Shown piece after piece: positions 48,107-60,869 of a stretch of 64,000 nucleotides of DNA. The stretch covers positions 39,569 through 103,568 of the forward strand of contig JACEEZ010003521.1 of NCBI GenBank assembly GCA_016584305.1, in the 5' to 3' direction. The position numbers and the translations under genes were made by a program. A model generated the notes under the pieces. That model had not been told where the DNA came from. It ran no database searches and worked only from the letters and a program-made list of their open reading frames with translations. The DNA comes from Chionoecetes opilio (Eukaryota > Arthropoda > Malacostraca > Decapoda > Majidae). Numbering within the stretch: the first letter of the stretch is position 1; each line of letters starts with the position of its first letter.

Positions 48107-48879
48107 ACTGTAATTGAATGAACTTCGATTTTTGAACATTTTCAGAAGGTTAACCTATAGTAATATCACTTTCACAGTTGTGGATGTCCATAGTTGAGTG
48201 CCGTTGGGTGCGGCTATAAAAGTCACAATTACTAGCACTAAGCTACCACCTAGCAAGGGCTATCATATCAAAATATATTCTATAGACATGGGGAATATAA
48301 AAAACATCACTAGGCCTTGCCACCTCGGATGGTACCAAAAAGTGATTTTGGGGGTCCGGCTCATGGACTATAAGAAGCATATGGGAGGAACAGACCTAAA
48401 GTCACCTCTCTTCCTCTCACGAAGCTCGTGCGTAGAGAGGATACCTTTGGCCTAACTAAGCCTCCGAGCCAATAAATTAGTGTGTTGGACAAAGGGCAAC
48501 CTGTGCACGGCAGCCAAACACCCCACTCGCCACGCTGAACCATCTAAGTTCACAGATGTACACAGATGGCCGTAACAGCCGTCACAGATTATTGAAGTAA
48601 AAAACGACACTACGTATCCGTATTTGGCAGTGGGTGCCAGTGCAGGCCTCCACAGCAGGGGAGAACCTCACTGTTTCCGCCAAACAGCAACGAACTCCGT
48701 AACTTAGCATGGTAACACAAGTGGTGCGCAATGGCACAAAGTTTAAATGTTGTAACGTTCTTCGTAACTGGTCCAGACCAGCTAAGTGTTATCTATATGG
48801 TACAGGTAACAGTTTCTTAAAAAAAAAAAAAAAATTACCTAACAGTGCACTGATAATGTGATGTAAGGTACAATGGTGA

Positions 48880-48903
48880 AATATATATATATATATATTA
48901 TAT

Positions 48904-48937
<34 letters not shown>

Positions 48938-49000
48938 ATATATATATATTATTATATTATATATATATAATATTATATATTATTAATATTATATATTATT
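48880..49000. repeat. (TA)n tract, mirror copy
   Basis: Mirror of 7,257-7,363, with several TATTATA interruptions that are absent on the left. Confidence 0.93.
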
Positions 49001-49026
49001 AATTACATTTACTTGCATATACTTAC

Positions 49027-50320
49027 ATTTCGATCTTGAATGAAGCACATACATTCCCTATGGCATCATCTTCCTCTCGAACTATTCTTAAGATCCTTTT
49101 GACAGCCAAGAATGTAGAGTTCCACTTGGTTTGGTTTGGCCGAATTAGTTGTATCCTGCACTCTGCCTCTACTGTCTCAGCTGCAACTGATGATCGTCCA
49201 ACTGTATTCCAAATAGCCTGGCACTTTGCAAATGCTGAACAAAATAACTTTTGGTAGGGGTCATTGGACTCTACTTTTGTTACATCAACATCCACGGTAG
49301 CCACAAGATTAAGTAGATAGCAGGCACAGCGTTGATGTTTTGGAAGCCTGTACGCATAGGTGCTGGTGTCCTCGTCCTTCTTGCAAAGAATGCCTGCCGT
49401 GTCCTGGATGGTGATTTCAGACTCACGATCACTCTCTTCAGCGTCAGACTGCTCGTCATCTATATCTTGTAAACCGAGTCCTGTCTTCTCCATACACTCT
49501 GAATGCTTTAAAAAAATTGGACCCACTGTCTGTTGTAGTTCTAACTACTTTGTTTCGTATCTTATATTCAGAGTGTATTTCATCCAGGGTGCGAGCCAAA
49601 GTGTTATAAGTGTGTGTGCCCTTTAACTGCCTGCAAGCTAAGGCTGCTGAATGACGCTCAAATGTACTAGCATCTATCCAGTGTGCTGTCACACCCACAT
49701 AACTGCATCTTCTGGATGTCCAACAGTCTGTTGTAGTTGCTACATACTGTGTGTTGCTCATTGCAGTAATCAGTTTTTTTTTCACATCCATAGCAGCTTC
49801 CTCTATTCTTTTGGAAACAGTTGGCCTTGAAATCATATCATATCCTGGCTGTATGCCATTCATAAGATTACAGAACCCTGTTGTTTCCACAATACTAAAG
49901 GGATGAAGTCCAGTAGTAATAAAATCTATTATTAGCCCATCAACTTTTGATTTTGGCTCATGCATGCAACTTGATGAAACATTCTCGGGCATCGTATTTG
50001 GAAGAGTGTCCTCACTCTCAATATTCATAAATCTCCTCTTATTTGGAAGGGTGTCCTCACTTTCAATATTCATAACTTTCCTCTTATTTGGAAGGGTGTC
50101 CTTACTTTCAATATTCATAACTCTCCTCTTATTTGGAAGGGTGTCCCCACTTTCAATAGTCATAACTTTATTCAAATTTGGAAAGGGTGTCCTCACTTTC
50201 AATATCTATAACTTTCCTCTTATTTGGAGGGGTGTCCTCACTTTCAATATTTATAACTTTCTCCTTCCAACCTTGGGCAGCCAGGTAGACGTAGTGGTCC
50301 AACTTGTCACGGTGAACACG
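49027..50320 (-). pseudogene. hAT transposase, exon A, right copy (best copy)
   Basis: From an acceptor ending at 50,321 to a consensus GTAAGT donor at 49,021-49,026. A 248-codon run (49,456-50,202) and a 167-codon run (49,023-49,526) overlap across one frameshift near 49,500. Visible hAT signatures are CNLMNGIQPGYD, ATTTDCWTS, GVTAHWIDASTFERHSAALA, VVRTTTDSGSNF and HQRCACYLLNLV. The exon ends ASFKIE plus AT, and exon B supplies G to complete Met. The N-terminal BED finger is not present. Compared with typical ZBED-like hAT enzymes, the 15-residue repeat block near the N-terminus is unusual. Confidence 0.88.
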
Positions 50321-50887
50321 CTGAAAAATTTTTTTTTTTTTTAGCATCCTTGCTTAGGAAATAGGAAGTTTTGGGTGGAGAAAACACGTAAATTAACATA
50401 ATTGGCTTTGGTATTCCACAAATTATGTTCTAGAATTAGCTAAACCTGACCTGACCTGACCTGACCTAACCTAATCAAGACCTGGGCAAAGTACTGGGAC
50501 CCAACCTAAAAAAATTGGTAATTTTCGTTATTGGGCACCACTGATTAGAGGCAAACTTTATATTTTCCTGAATAGTTTAAAAACGTGGTTTTTTAATGGA
50601 ATCTGGCACTCGCTTTTAGCAGAAATCAATGTTGTTTACAAGTGTGGGGTGCCCGCCCACCCCGCAAACCCCGCTCTGCTTTGTACACCCGTAGTATTGA
50701 TTTTTTTTTTCTTCTTGATATCAATCTTTATTTAAGCAAACTGTGAAATTTTCCAGAAAAGTGACCACTGACCCACGACTGCGTATTGTTCACACCTGCC
50801 GTGACATGGTGACACCTGAGTTGTTCCATGATTTTTCGACTGTAACACTGGATAATTAAACTAACAATTATTGATTAACCTAATTTG

Positions 50888-51230
50888 GGGGAGGCGGTAG
50901 TAAGAATGTTTGCGTCCTCTTGAGTGGCGTGCTCGGTGAACAGAGTTCGATACCCGATGAGGGGCGAATATCCACTTTAATATCTTTTTACCCTGTCGAG
51001 TGGCCTAAGAACACCCGACATCCCTGCCATTAACTTTACCTTTTGATTGTGACATGCCATCGAAGAACACAGGGAGTCGGCATGAGGCTCTAATCAACAG
51101 TGCCCTTCACTATAAAAATCTTGCCTCGCCACCATGGGCGAGGGCCACCATCTTAACCATCTTACATCTGTTCTCAAGTGAACCTCCGGGTCTACCATGC
51201 CCAGCCATGGAGGTCATTGCCTACAGGGCA
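50888..51230 (+). mobile_element. tRNA-derived SINE, mirror copy
   Basis: Mirror of 5,055-5,388, starting GGAGGCGGTAGTAAGAATG with B box AGAGTTCGATACCC. Confidence 0.8.
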
Positions 51231-54190
51231 TGACAGCAGACCTTTTCTGTCGTCCTCTTACTGTCTCTATTCTCATTTTCAATCCAAAGCTGGCTGTTGC
51301 GTAATTGTGCGCAATTGACATCACGTGCTCTCGTGCCCACGGGCCTTGAATCTTCCGAATTTTCTCCATCTGGCTTCGACTCATGTCACTCTCTTACAAA
51401 ATTTATCTTGTGCTGTATATCTCACCTAACCCTCTGACTATGGTAAAATTCTTCCGACTTATTTAACCATCAAAAGTGGAGTAACATCTCATCTCATTTT
51501 CCTTTAGCAGAAATTTCCATTCTTGGGATTTCAATGTTCACCACCAGCTTTGGCTATCATCTTCTTCACTGACCAACCTGGTGAACAGCTACAACTTTTC
51601 TTTCTATCGCTCCAAGACCCTAGAGCAGCTGGTGCAGCACCCTACCGCCGTATTCCTGACGCGCCTGAGACAACCCCAACATTCTTTGATCTTTTCCTAA
51701 CCTACTAACCCTTCTGCTGACTCTGTGAAACTATTCTTCGCCCCGTTATGGTTTTCCTCCGCTCACAATCTTAAATTTTGTAACCTGCCTATCGCTCCGG
51801 TGCCGCCTCGGGACCCACTCCTAAGCGGAGGTGCTTCTGGCACTTCACTCAGCTAAGTGGTAAGGACCTAAGGCAGTCTCCTTATTTTCACTTGGAATGA
51901 TTACTGCTTCCATTTTCAAAGACCATCTCTTTGTGGCAGAGCGCATAACTGAGGTTCGTTAGTCTCTGCGGCATGGAGGCGTACATTTCCACCACACTTT
52001 CTCTAATCTAAAGCCCCCGTCAACCTTTGGTTTAACTCTGCTTGTTCTCATGCTGTAACGAGATAGAGAGGTGGCTCACAAACGGTACCGTAAGCATCCA
52101 TCTCTGACACTCATGCCCTTTAATATTTCTACTAACCATAATCATAGCCAAATCTTTACTTCAACTTACCAAAACTCTTTCATTCATAGAAATGTCAAAT
52201 CTTTCTGAATCAAATTTCCCTCTCGTGACTTCTGGCATCTAGCAAATAACATCTCTAACAATTTTTCATTCTTCACCTTTCCCTCCTCTGCTTCACCCAG
52301 ATGCTCCACAGCCGTCTCATCTATTATAAAGCTGAACTCTTCGCTTCAAACCTTTGCAAAAATTCCCCTCTGGTTTTTGTGAAGGGCTTGTTCCTCCTTC
52401 TCCTCACCCTCTGACTATATTATGCTGTTATTAAGATCCTTTCCTTCGTATGATGTTGTTCTTTGCCCTTTCCTGGCCTAGATCCTCGGAAGGCTTAACG
52501 GTCCTGACTGAGTCCCTCCCTATTGTTCTCAAAACTGTGCCTTCTGTGCTTTGCACCTTGCCTGGTCAAGGAACTTTTCCATCTTTGTCTATCTACTTCC
52601 ACCTTTCCTTCTTGCTGGAATTTGCTCACATCCACCTGTTCCTAAAAGGGTGACTGTTTCTAATCCTTCACACTACTACCGTCCCATAGCTTTGGAAAAC
52701 TTAACCCCCACCCCCACCCCCCTGCCTTTCTAAAGTTTTTGAATCTTACTTAATAAGAAGATCTTAGTCATCTATCTGCTCCCCTCTTCTATCTTGATCG
52801 TCAGTACGGTTTCCGTAAGGGCGATCTACTGGCGATGCTTGCTATGCTTTTCCTTAACTGAATCTTGGTCATCCTCCTTTAGGGGTTTCGGTGAAACTTT
52901 TGCCTGTTCCTTGACATATCAACAGCTTTTGATAGTCTTGCACAAATCTTTACTTTCCAAACTACCCTATTCCTATCGGTTTACGGTTTCTATCCTTCTC
53001 TCTGTACCTTCATCTTAAGTTTTCCTTTCAAACCGTATCTATTTTCAGCTAACTGTAGATGGGACCATTGTTTCTTCTCCTAAATCTTCAATAGTGTGTT
53101 TTTCCCCAGGGTTCTGTCCTATCACCGACTCTCTTTCTATTATTCATTAATGATCTTCTAGTCTAACTCAAGCCCTATCCACTCCTACGCCTGATGATTC
53201 TACCCTGCATTTTTCAACGTCCGTTTATTAGACGTCCAACTCAACAGGAACTAAGTGATTCACGGAGAAATGCCGCCGAGCGCCTAACTTTCTGATCTTT
53301 CTATAATTTCTGATTGGGGCAAAGCAAACCTTGTTTTTGTTCAATCCTCAAAAACCAATTTCTTCACCTATCTACTCACAAAACCTACCAGATAACTATC
53401 CCCTCTCTTCAATGACCTCACTGTCTCCTTCGTCTACAATTGAACTTCTAGGACTATCCTTTACTAAAATCTGAACTGGAAATCTCACATCTCATCTCTT
53501 GCTAAAACATCTTCTACGAGTTAGGTGTCCTGTGGCGTCTGCGTCCTTTTTTTTCCCCCTCCCAATTGCTTGCTCTCTACAAGGGCCCTTATCCGCCCAT
53601 GTATGGAAGTATTCTCACATGTTTGGGTAGGATCCACTCATACAGCTCTCCCAAACAGGGTTGAGTCAAAAGCTTTTTAGTCTCATCACTCCCTTCCTCT
53701 GACTGACTGTCCTTTTTTTCAAATCTTTTTTTTTTTAAAAATAAATCACCGACGCAATGTTGCTATCTTGCTCTCTTCTATCGTTATTTTCATGCTCACT
53801 GCTCTTCTGAACATTGCTAACTGCATGCCTCCCCCCCTCCCGCGGCCTCGCTGCACAAGACTTTCTACTCATGCTCCTCCCTATTCTGTCCATCTCCTAA
53901 TGCAAGAGTTAATCATTCCTCTATTCTTTCATCCCTTTCTTGGTAAACTCTGAACTCTCTTCCTGTTTCTATTTTTCACTTTCCTAACTTAAATCTTTTC
54001 AAAATAAGATAACAAGACACCTCCAGAACTAAAATTGGCTCACCCCTCTTTGTTATTTTATTCTCTACTGTCTTCTTTATAGGGACTGGCAACTAAGCGG
54101 ACTTGTGTTACCCATTTTTGTTGTGGCCCTTGGCCATTTCTTTGTATAAAAAAAAAGAAAAAAAAGAAAAAAAAAGAAAAAAAGAAGAAA
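51230..54190 (+). pseudogene. Jockey/CR1-like LINE, heavily corrupted mirror copy
   Basis: Mirror of 2,162-5,055. The nucleotide identity is obvious, yet the single 882-codon frame of the left copy is fragmented into dozens of pieces by 1-nt indels, often at homopolymers. The pattern looks like unpolished long-read error rather than mutation. The motif-A frame problem (about 52,910-52,930) is present here too. Confidence 0.85.
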
Positions 54191-54551
54191 AAAAAGTGCT
54201 ATAAAAGGCACTTTGGCACTTTAGGCCTAATAGCTATAGTATTGTTTATTACAGCCCTGCTGTTCTCAGGTACTGCTTATTTAGTAATAACATGTCCCTT
54301 AATACGCATTGGTGTTGTTATAAGATAATGTAATGCTCCATTACTAGTAAACATTATGATTAAATCATTCAAAATGTCACCGAGCGGCAACCCCTGCCAT
54401 GTGATATTACTGACCGCGCTAATTTTTTCTAACTTCATCTCACGTCTCAGGAAGCTTCAAAAAGCATATGGTTATAGAATATTTGGTGCTTAGAATTTAC
54501 ATGTTCTTTCCACCTGTATCTAATTTTGCAGAAACTCATGTTACACCCTGT

Positions 54552-54709
54552 ATAATTTCGTTTTCTGATAAATGAATTATACCATGTATAAATTACATTG
54601 ACTAAATAAATAATTTCATCATCGGGAAATTACCTATTGAAATGATTTTTTTTATTTAGTTAACCTATTTATGCATGGTTCTAAGTTCATTTATTCAGAT
54701 AACGAAATT
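54552..54709. mobile_element. Fold-back element, mirror copy
   Basis: Mirror of 1,649-1,808. Confidence 0.7.
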
Positions 54710-54929
54710 AGCAATGGGAAAGCTAAATAAAATTGTGCCTTCTATTGATACCCTTCATGATAAAGTTGACTCGCAAAGTTTTTTTAAAATGGCGAAGAGT
54801 TGAAGTGAATATTAATTCTGCCATATTTCTTCAGAGTCTCGTAATGCATTTTCTTTAGCGTGTTTTTACTGTTTTTTATTGATAATATTATAGAACAAAC
54901 ATTTCGAAAAAGATTACAGTATATCATAT

Positions 54930-55302
54930 ACCGGAGAACCCCGCGTTTATCCCGGGCACCCACGGGGGTGGAGCGCTGCCGATAACTCATTTTGCCGTTG
55001 TGTTTTTTGAAGTTACCTCATTATGGAATCGCCCAAACCCTTTTTTTTTTTTTTTTTTTTGTTTTTTTTTTTTTTTTTTTTTTTTCCCATCACAGGAACC
55101 GGCCAGGGCACAACAAAAATGGTAACACACAAAGCCCGCTTAGTTGCCTTCCCTATAAAGAAGAGACAGTAAGAGAATAAAATACAAACGGAGGGGTGGC
55201 CATTTGTTTCGGAGGTGTCTTTGTTTACTCTGATGTTTGAAAGATGTAAGTCATAGGAAAGTGAAAAATAGAAACAGGAGAGAGTTCCAGAGTTTATCAG
55301 TG

Positions 55303-55345
<43 letters not shown>

Positions 55346-55419
55346 CCCTGGGTCGATTAGTGCCGTTGTTTTGAGGCTGCCGTTGTTTTAATGCCGGTTA
55401 AAACGAGGTTCTCGCTGTA
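54930..55419. mobile_element. Tigger-like MITE with LINE tail, mirror copy
   Basis: Mirror of 954-1,433, with the LINE 3' end now on the minus strand (about 55,035-55,300). Confidence 0.75.
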
Positions 55420-55449
55420 TACTGATAAACCAGTCTATATGATCCGTAT

Positions 55450-55790
55450 ATATACAGCCAAATTCCCAACATCCGACCTCCAAACATCGACGTTGTCAAA
55501 ACAACCCACTTTTTTCACCACCAGCACATTGAGTCTGGTTTTGGCCATTTATTTTACTTTGTTTTGTTTTGTTTTTAGAAAACATTGATTTGTGGCTTTA
55601 TTTTCATGAAATTTTACTTTCGCGTATACCCGTGATCAGCCTTCAAGAGCTGCATCTTTTATGTGAATACCATTTTGTCCTTCGTTTATGGTTACTGTGA
55701 TATCCGAACATCCGACTATTCAATTATCCGACCTACCTTCGGTCGCCCCAAGGTCAGGATAAAAAAATATATAATTAATACTTAGCTGTT
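55450..55790. mobile_element. Short MITE, mirror copy
   Basis: Mirror of 583-916, with the CCCAACATCCGACCTCC and TCCGACCTACC inner repeats visible. Confidence 0.48.
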
Positions 55791-55804
55791 ATATATTCAT
55801 CTAT

Positions 55805-56168
55805 CTGTATTGCTGGGACTGAAGTGCTGTGAATGTGGGGGCAGGTGTATCCAGCTCCTTTCCTGTGAATACAGGAGTGAGGCAGGTGCGTCCTTTGCCC
55901 CATCACTTTTCAACGCTTGTATGACTGGGTGATTGGACAAGGTTGTAGATCAAGTGATTGTGGAGCATTCCGTCGGCAACACCAAGATCACTGATCTTGG
56001 TTTTTGCCGATGATGCATTACTCTTTGCTGAGTCCGCTGGAGGTCCTGGTGATGGATCTGAGCGCTGCACGAGGAGGCAAAGCCTTTGTGACTTGAGGTC
56101 TCCTGGCTTCAAGACCAAGGTCCAGGTTTTTTTGGAGACTTACTAGATGAAGCAGTACAGTCTGTTCA
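55805..56168 (+). pseudogene. RTE-like LINE fragment, mirror copy
   Basis: Mirror of 195-567, with more indels. The FADDA motif (about 56,005) is still readable. Confidence 0.82.
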
Positions 56169-56252
56169 TAGCGTGCACGTTCATGCACGTTCACCGTGCT
56201 CGGTTCATGCGCGCGCGCTAGACCACCCACCACTGGGAGTGGGGGCGCACCG

Positions 56253-56266
56253 CACGCACACACGGC

Positions 56267-56307
<41 letters not shown>

Positions 56308-56350
56308 CACACCACACCACACACAACACCACACACACACACTACACACC
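56253..56350. repeat. (CA)n microsatellite, mirror copy
   Basis: Mirror of 59-166, shorter and interrupted. Confidence 0.92.
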
Positions 56351-56412
56351 AAAAAAAAACTCTCCGGACTAAATAGCGTTTTTACAGTGTTTTCAAAATA
56401 CCGCGAGTTTCG

Positions 56413-56804
56413 CGATCCGCCGACGTGGGTCAGGCTATGCCTCCGGAAGAAAGCAAGCGCGAAACTCGGAAGGGTAGTGTAGTTAACGTGTATTATGAGA
56501 GCAAAATAATGCAAATTTTCTTCTTTAATGACGCTTTTCAATCGACGGACTGGAAGGCTTTCCATAAAAAATGGCTCTTCTTCATCTTCTTGTGACCTGT
56601 GTCCCTCGTGCACCGTTGGCCAGAATACTTTCCTTTTCTGTTCATCACTTACATCTATTTACTTTGGCAGTGTTGCCCCTGTATTGCTACACATTTCTTG
56701 AGATACCTCTATCTACAGCACTGTTCCAGTTATTCCTAGCACTCAGATCCATGTGCTTCCCATAGCTGCAACACCCACACACACACACACACACAGAAAC
56801 CAGA
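56413..56804. other. First unpaired stretch, no gene recognised
   Basis: Sequence beyond the point that pairs with window position 1. It contains a short (CA)n at 56,773-56,795. No coding support. Confidence 0.55.
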
Positions 56805-57990
56805 CATATTGGGTCTAGTAGAAACGAAGCTGAGTGATTCTGAGGATGTGCCAGTTGGGGAGGGTCAATATAATGTATGGAGGAGAAACAGAAATCAGAA
56901 AAAGGGAGGTGGTGTAAATGGTTTAACAAGGAGGGATGTGGTAGTAGGGAAAATTGTGGAAAAAGGAGAAGGTATGGCAGAGGTGTTTTAAGGTAGAGTT
57001 GGTGATGAAAAAGGAAGAATAAAGACTTAGTACTCGTATACGTTCCACCTAAGAACAAATTCCCTGGGGAGAGAGGAGGTAATGGAGACATGATAAAGAC
57101 ACAAGGCAAATGTTTAAAAGAAGAGATGGAAAATTTATGAACAGATTTGATGGGAAGATTTTAAAACTGCAAAGAATTTGCTGGGAAGAATGTACACTGA
57201 AGGTGGAGAAGACTCAGGGGTGGTACATTGTTGGATTTTGTAATGAATAACAATCATGACTCCGTGGATTAAAGAGAACACAAGATCAGAGGTAGCGAAG
57301 CCATCATGAACTAGATCTACTATTGACGACAGAACTGGAAGTATTAGTAAAGTAAATTATATCAGTGCCCACTTGGAAAGAGTGACCATGTACTTATTGA
57401 ATTTGAAGTAAATGATGGCAAAAAAGATTGAGAAGAGAAGAACACAGATAGGAAGATACAATTAGGAAAAGCAACTTTGGGACGGATTAGAACATTTTTG
57501 TCGGAGAAACAGGTTTGACTGGGGAGTAGTTCCATGCCGCAAGAGTACCCTAGAAAAAAATGTGTGTGAGTTTCATCCGAATTTTACACAGAAGAATAAA
57601 TAGTTATGTTTCCAAGGATAGTTTATCAAGAAAAGCAAAAAAATGAATGTTTTACGAAAATGTGACTTAAGCAGACTAGAAGGAGAAAAAACATGGAATA
57701 GTTGGAGAAAAAAGGATGTAATCAACTTTGGGAGAGTAAAAACAACTAGAAATGAATATGTAGAATCCGAAGAGAAGAAAAAGTAACTATGGGCGAAATA
57801 TAATAGAAAAATGTAGAACGAACCGAACTTTTCTATAGATTATACAATGGAAAAATGAAAAACAAGGAAGGAATAGATAAAGCTGAAAGGTAGAAAGGCA
57901 TAGTGTATGAAGAAAATGCATTACAACGGCCGAGGTGTGAATAAGTGCTTACAGACTGTATTTACAAGAGAAAGTGAATTTAAAACGAAA
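56805..57990 (+). pseudogene. Jockey-like LINE, endonuclease part, interrupted
   Basis: GLVETKLSDSEDVPVGEGQY (56,809 on), LVVYVPP-like text near 57,030 and, in shifted frames at 57,310-57,420, text equivalent to a C-terminal SDHVLIEFE motif mark an exonuclease-endonuclease-phosphatase domain. The frame then runs through Lys/Glu-rich linker text to CLQTVFTRESEF at about 57,945-57,980, which in such elements immediately precedes the reverse transcriptase. The reverse transcriptase resumes at about 60,870, after a 2.85-kb insertion. Many frameshifts. Confidence 0.78.
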
Positions 57991-58004
57991 AATATAATAC
58001 AAAA

Positions 58005-60850
58005 GAAAATATAATCATCAATCTTGGGGGCATACCTGGGGGACGCGTCGCCCTCGCCCACCCTACGACGCCACTCCCGGTGGTCACCAGCGCGAGTGTC
58101 CCTGCAGGCTCCTTTCCCATACAAGCAGCTCTCGCAAGAAAACGCAACTGCCCCAGCCACGAGCCTTGTGGGCGCCCCCCTGGCTTCCTCACGCCGGAGT
58201 GTCTCTTACAGATACAACCGCGATGGGAGGATCGGTTTTCAGGGTAGCGTCCACATGCCCATATAGCCGATAGTTGCGCTGACGGGACTATGCAGGTAAT
58301 AGGCCCTCGATTCCATCTCACGGTGGCAATCGCTGATTTGACACGGGGGGAGCGTGGAATCATCCCATCGATACCCATGATTCTGCGAAGACACTTTTAC
58401 CAAGGCATTGATTAGTCTCTTCAAGTCACTATTTAGTTTTCCATGTCTCCCACAAACATAGAGTAAAAACAGGGATCACAAGCGATTTGAAGATCCGATC
58501 TTTTGTCCTCCCTGCACAGGTAACGACAAACCCAAATACTCCCCTGAGCGAGTCCATAACACCGTGGCTCTGCCAATCCGCCGTAAGACTTCTTGAACGT
58601 GACCTGCCCGTCATTATGGACTGCGCTACCAAGTATGTAAACTTTCCAAGCTCTCAATGTCCTCAGCCACACACATTGAACAGACTGACTGTACTGCTTC
58701 ATCTAGTAAGTCTCTCAACACCTGGACCTGGGTCTTGAGCCAGGAACCTCAAGTCCCAAAGGCTTTGCCTCCTCGTGCAGCGCCTCGAGAGCCATCACCA
58801 GGACCTCCCGCGACTCAGCCACAGAATTACTGCTCATCGCAAAAACAGATCATGATCTTGGTTGTTGCCAATTGGATGCTCCAACAATCACTTTGATCTA
58901 CAACCTTGTCCAATTACCCAGTCCATACAAGCGTTGAATAAGTGATGGGGGCAAGGACGCACCCTTTGCCTCACTCCTGTATTCACAGGAAAGCAAGCCG
59001 GATACACCTGCCCAACAACTTCACAGCACTCTCAGTCCAGAATACAGCCCAGATTATCAACCAATAGTCCTTGCCGGGAATCCCTCGAAGTCTCAGAAAG
59101 ATCCCAGAGTACTCACATGCACTTGAGTCAAACGCCTTCTTGAGATCAACATAGCTGCAAGCATCCTGTCGAAACTCACGTCGGCGTTCCACCAGAGACA
59201 CTACGCGCTAGGATAACTGTCCGTTGTTGACTTACCATGCGTGAACCCAGACTGCTGAGGTCTCTGATGCTTCCCAGAGGGCTGCCAATCCGTTGTCCAG
59301 CAATAGATGGGCAAGCACCTGCCTGGGGTACTCTGAGCAGTGTAATACCGCGGTAAATTTGTTGCAGTCCTGACGGTCCCCTTTCCCTTTTCCAGGATTA
59401 GGGACGACCAGCCCCTTTTTCCAGTCAGGAGGAATGGCACCTGATTGCCACACGGCAGTCAGACAGCCATGCACCGTGGATCATGGCCTCACCCAGCTTT
59501 GAGACCTCCGCACTGTATTACAACACCACTGCCTTTCCACCCGCTCAACTTTGCGCTACAGCTCTCGGACTTCGTCAAGAGAGGGTGCGCTTCGTCAATG
59601 GGAGGATCGGCTCACTGCCGTAACCCCGTGGTGTGAAGCTGCTCAGTTGGAGGATCCCGTGACGAACTGCCCAAAGTCTCAGCCCAACGAGCCATCTGCC
59701 CATCCATGTCCGACACTGAGGCGCCCCATCGCCTGTTCGAATAGCACTCCCCCGATAAGGGAACTTGGACGGAGCTTCTTCAGGGCTCGGTAGGCGGGTC
59801 GGAGGTCATTAGCGTTCAAATGACCCCGACATCCTCGCGAGACTCCTGACCTACCTCTCCTTGGCTCTCCCCAGGAGGGTTCTAGTCCGCGTGACTAGAG
59901 CCCTGTGCTGAGTCCCCGGTTCCCACCCAGCCTGGCAGCGCGCTCTCCTCGATTTTCTCCAGCGTCTTCCGTCGAGACAAAACCACGCCTTGGACCTCGG
60001 CTCTCCCCAATACACTCCTTGGCAGCCTGTAGAGTTTCACGTTTGAAGGTATCCCACACCGTTCTACAGGGTCCCCGAGAGCACCGAGCACATCAAAACC
60101 GATTTGAGACTTGCCACCGCACTACTCATTCAATCGGGCACATGTCAAGTCCTTCAGTTTCCAAGATAACACACAGTATGGGTTACCTCTTGAGATTCCT
60201 TCTGGACTTGACATGAAGCTAAGTATAGCAAACAACAAGTCGGATCTGTTCCAAAGAACTCAGCACTCCGGTAACCCCTGCAGTTCTGGGGATCCTCCAA
60301 CGAGTGTCTAACGAGGATGTGGTCGATCTCCTTTGCTACCCCTCCGGCATTACTATAATACCATGTCCAGCGGTGCAGCTCTTGTCTCTGATACCAAGAA
60401 CCTGCAATTCTCAACCTTCTGGGACCTTGTAAAGGTTCGAAGCAGCGACTGTTTAGTGTTGTTCTGGTACCAGGAGCCATAGGGACCAACACTACTCGTA
60501 GCCATCTCTCACAGGCCAGTAGTAGCAGTGAGTCGCGCCAAGACAATATGTGTGTCCCAGGAGGACCTGTCTAATACAGTCGAGTTTGGCGTAGACATCT
60601 CCTTCTCTCAGTTTTATGCATCTCGGTAGGAGCGTACACAGCAACAGAGACATGAAACCCAGAGTGTGTTTCATCCTCACCCGCATTATACCTCATCAAC
60701 ACGAGTACCTCAACACTGACGGCTGCAGTTTGCTTGAGGATGCCTATAGCTACACGGTGACCATTTGCTCATGCCGGACAGTAGTAGGTGTAACCCCCAC
60801 TGCTAGTCTCGCCACTGCCAGGCCTCCTCGTGCTCAGAGAGGATAAATTG
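58005..60850 (-). mobile_element. Nearly full-length RTE-like LINE (dead), inserted in another LINE
   Basis: The minus strand, from about 60,850 to 58,005, carries endonuclease text (AVYAPTEM-like, SWYQRQELHRWTWY, KEIDHILVRHS), a linker, and reverse transcriptase blocks (VWQSGAIPPDWKKGLVVP at about 59,420; DACSYVDLKKAFDS at about 59,140; a GVRQGC-like block and a degraded FADDA block at 58,850-58,980). A C-terminal extension follows (MGYRWDD, LRFLARA, HREWRRRVGE, 58,050-58,400). The gene is split into dozens of frame pieces. It is the same family as the fragments at 195-567 and 55,805-56,168 and belongs to RTE-like elements by remembered resemblance. Confidence 0.82.
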
Positions 60851-60869
60851 ATAAGACCATAAAGGTACG

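Larger units (their letters stand above)
34171..48789. mobile_element. TIR-bounded composite unit, mirror copy
   Basis: Mirror of 7,457-22,047. The end at 48,712-48,789 is intact. The end at 34,171 is eroded (ACACTTACTGGTCTGACC, with two lost bases and a CCAAACC-rich insertion near 34,225-34,255). Confidence 0.72.
28141..56412. repeat. Right arm of the ~56-kb palindrome
   Basis: Reverse-complement counterpart of 1-28,129. Local quality varies: 41,673-41,921 matches its partner residue for residue, but 51,230-54,190 is full of single-base indels relative to the intact left copy. In other places this arm is the better copy, for example hAT at 49,027-50,320 and the tyrosine recombinase at 34,120-34,926. 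Errors are therefore private to each arm rather than confined to one. Confidence 0.97.
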
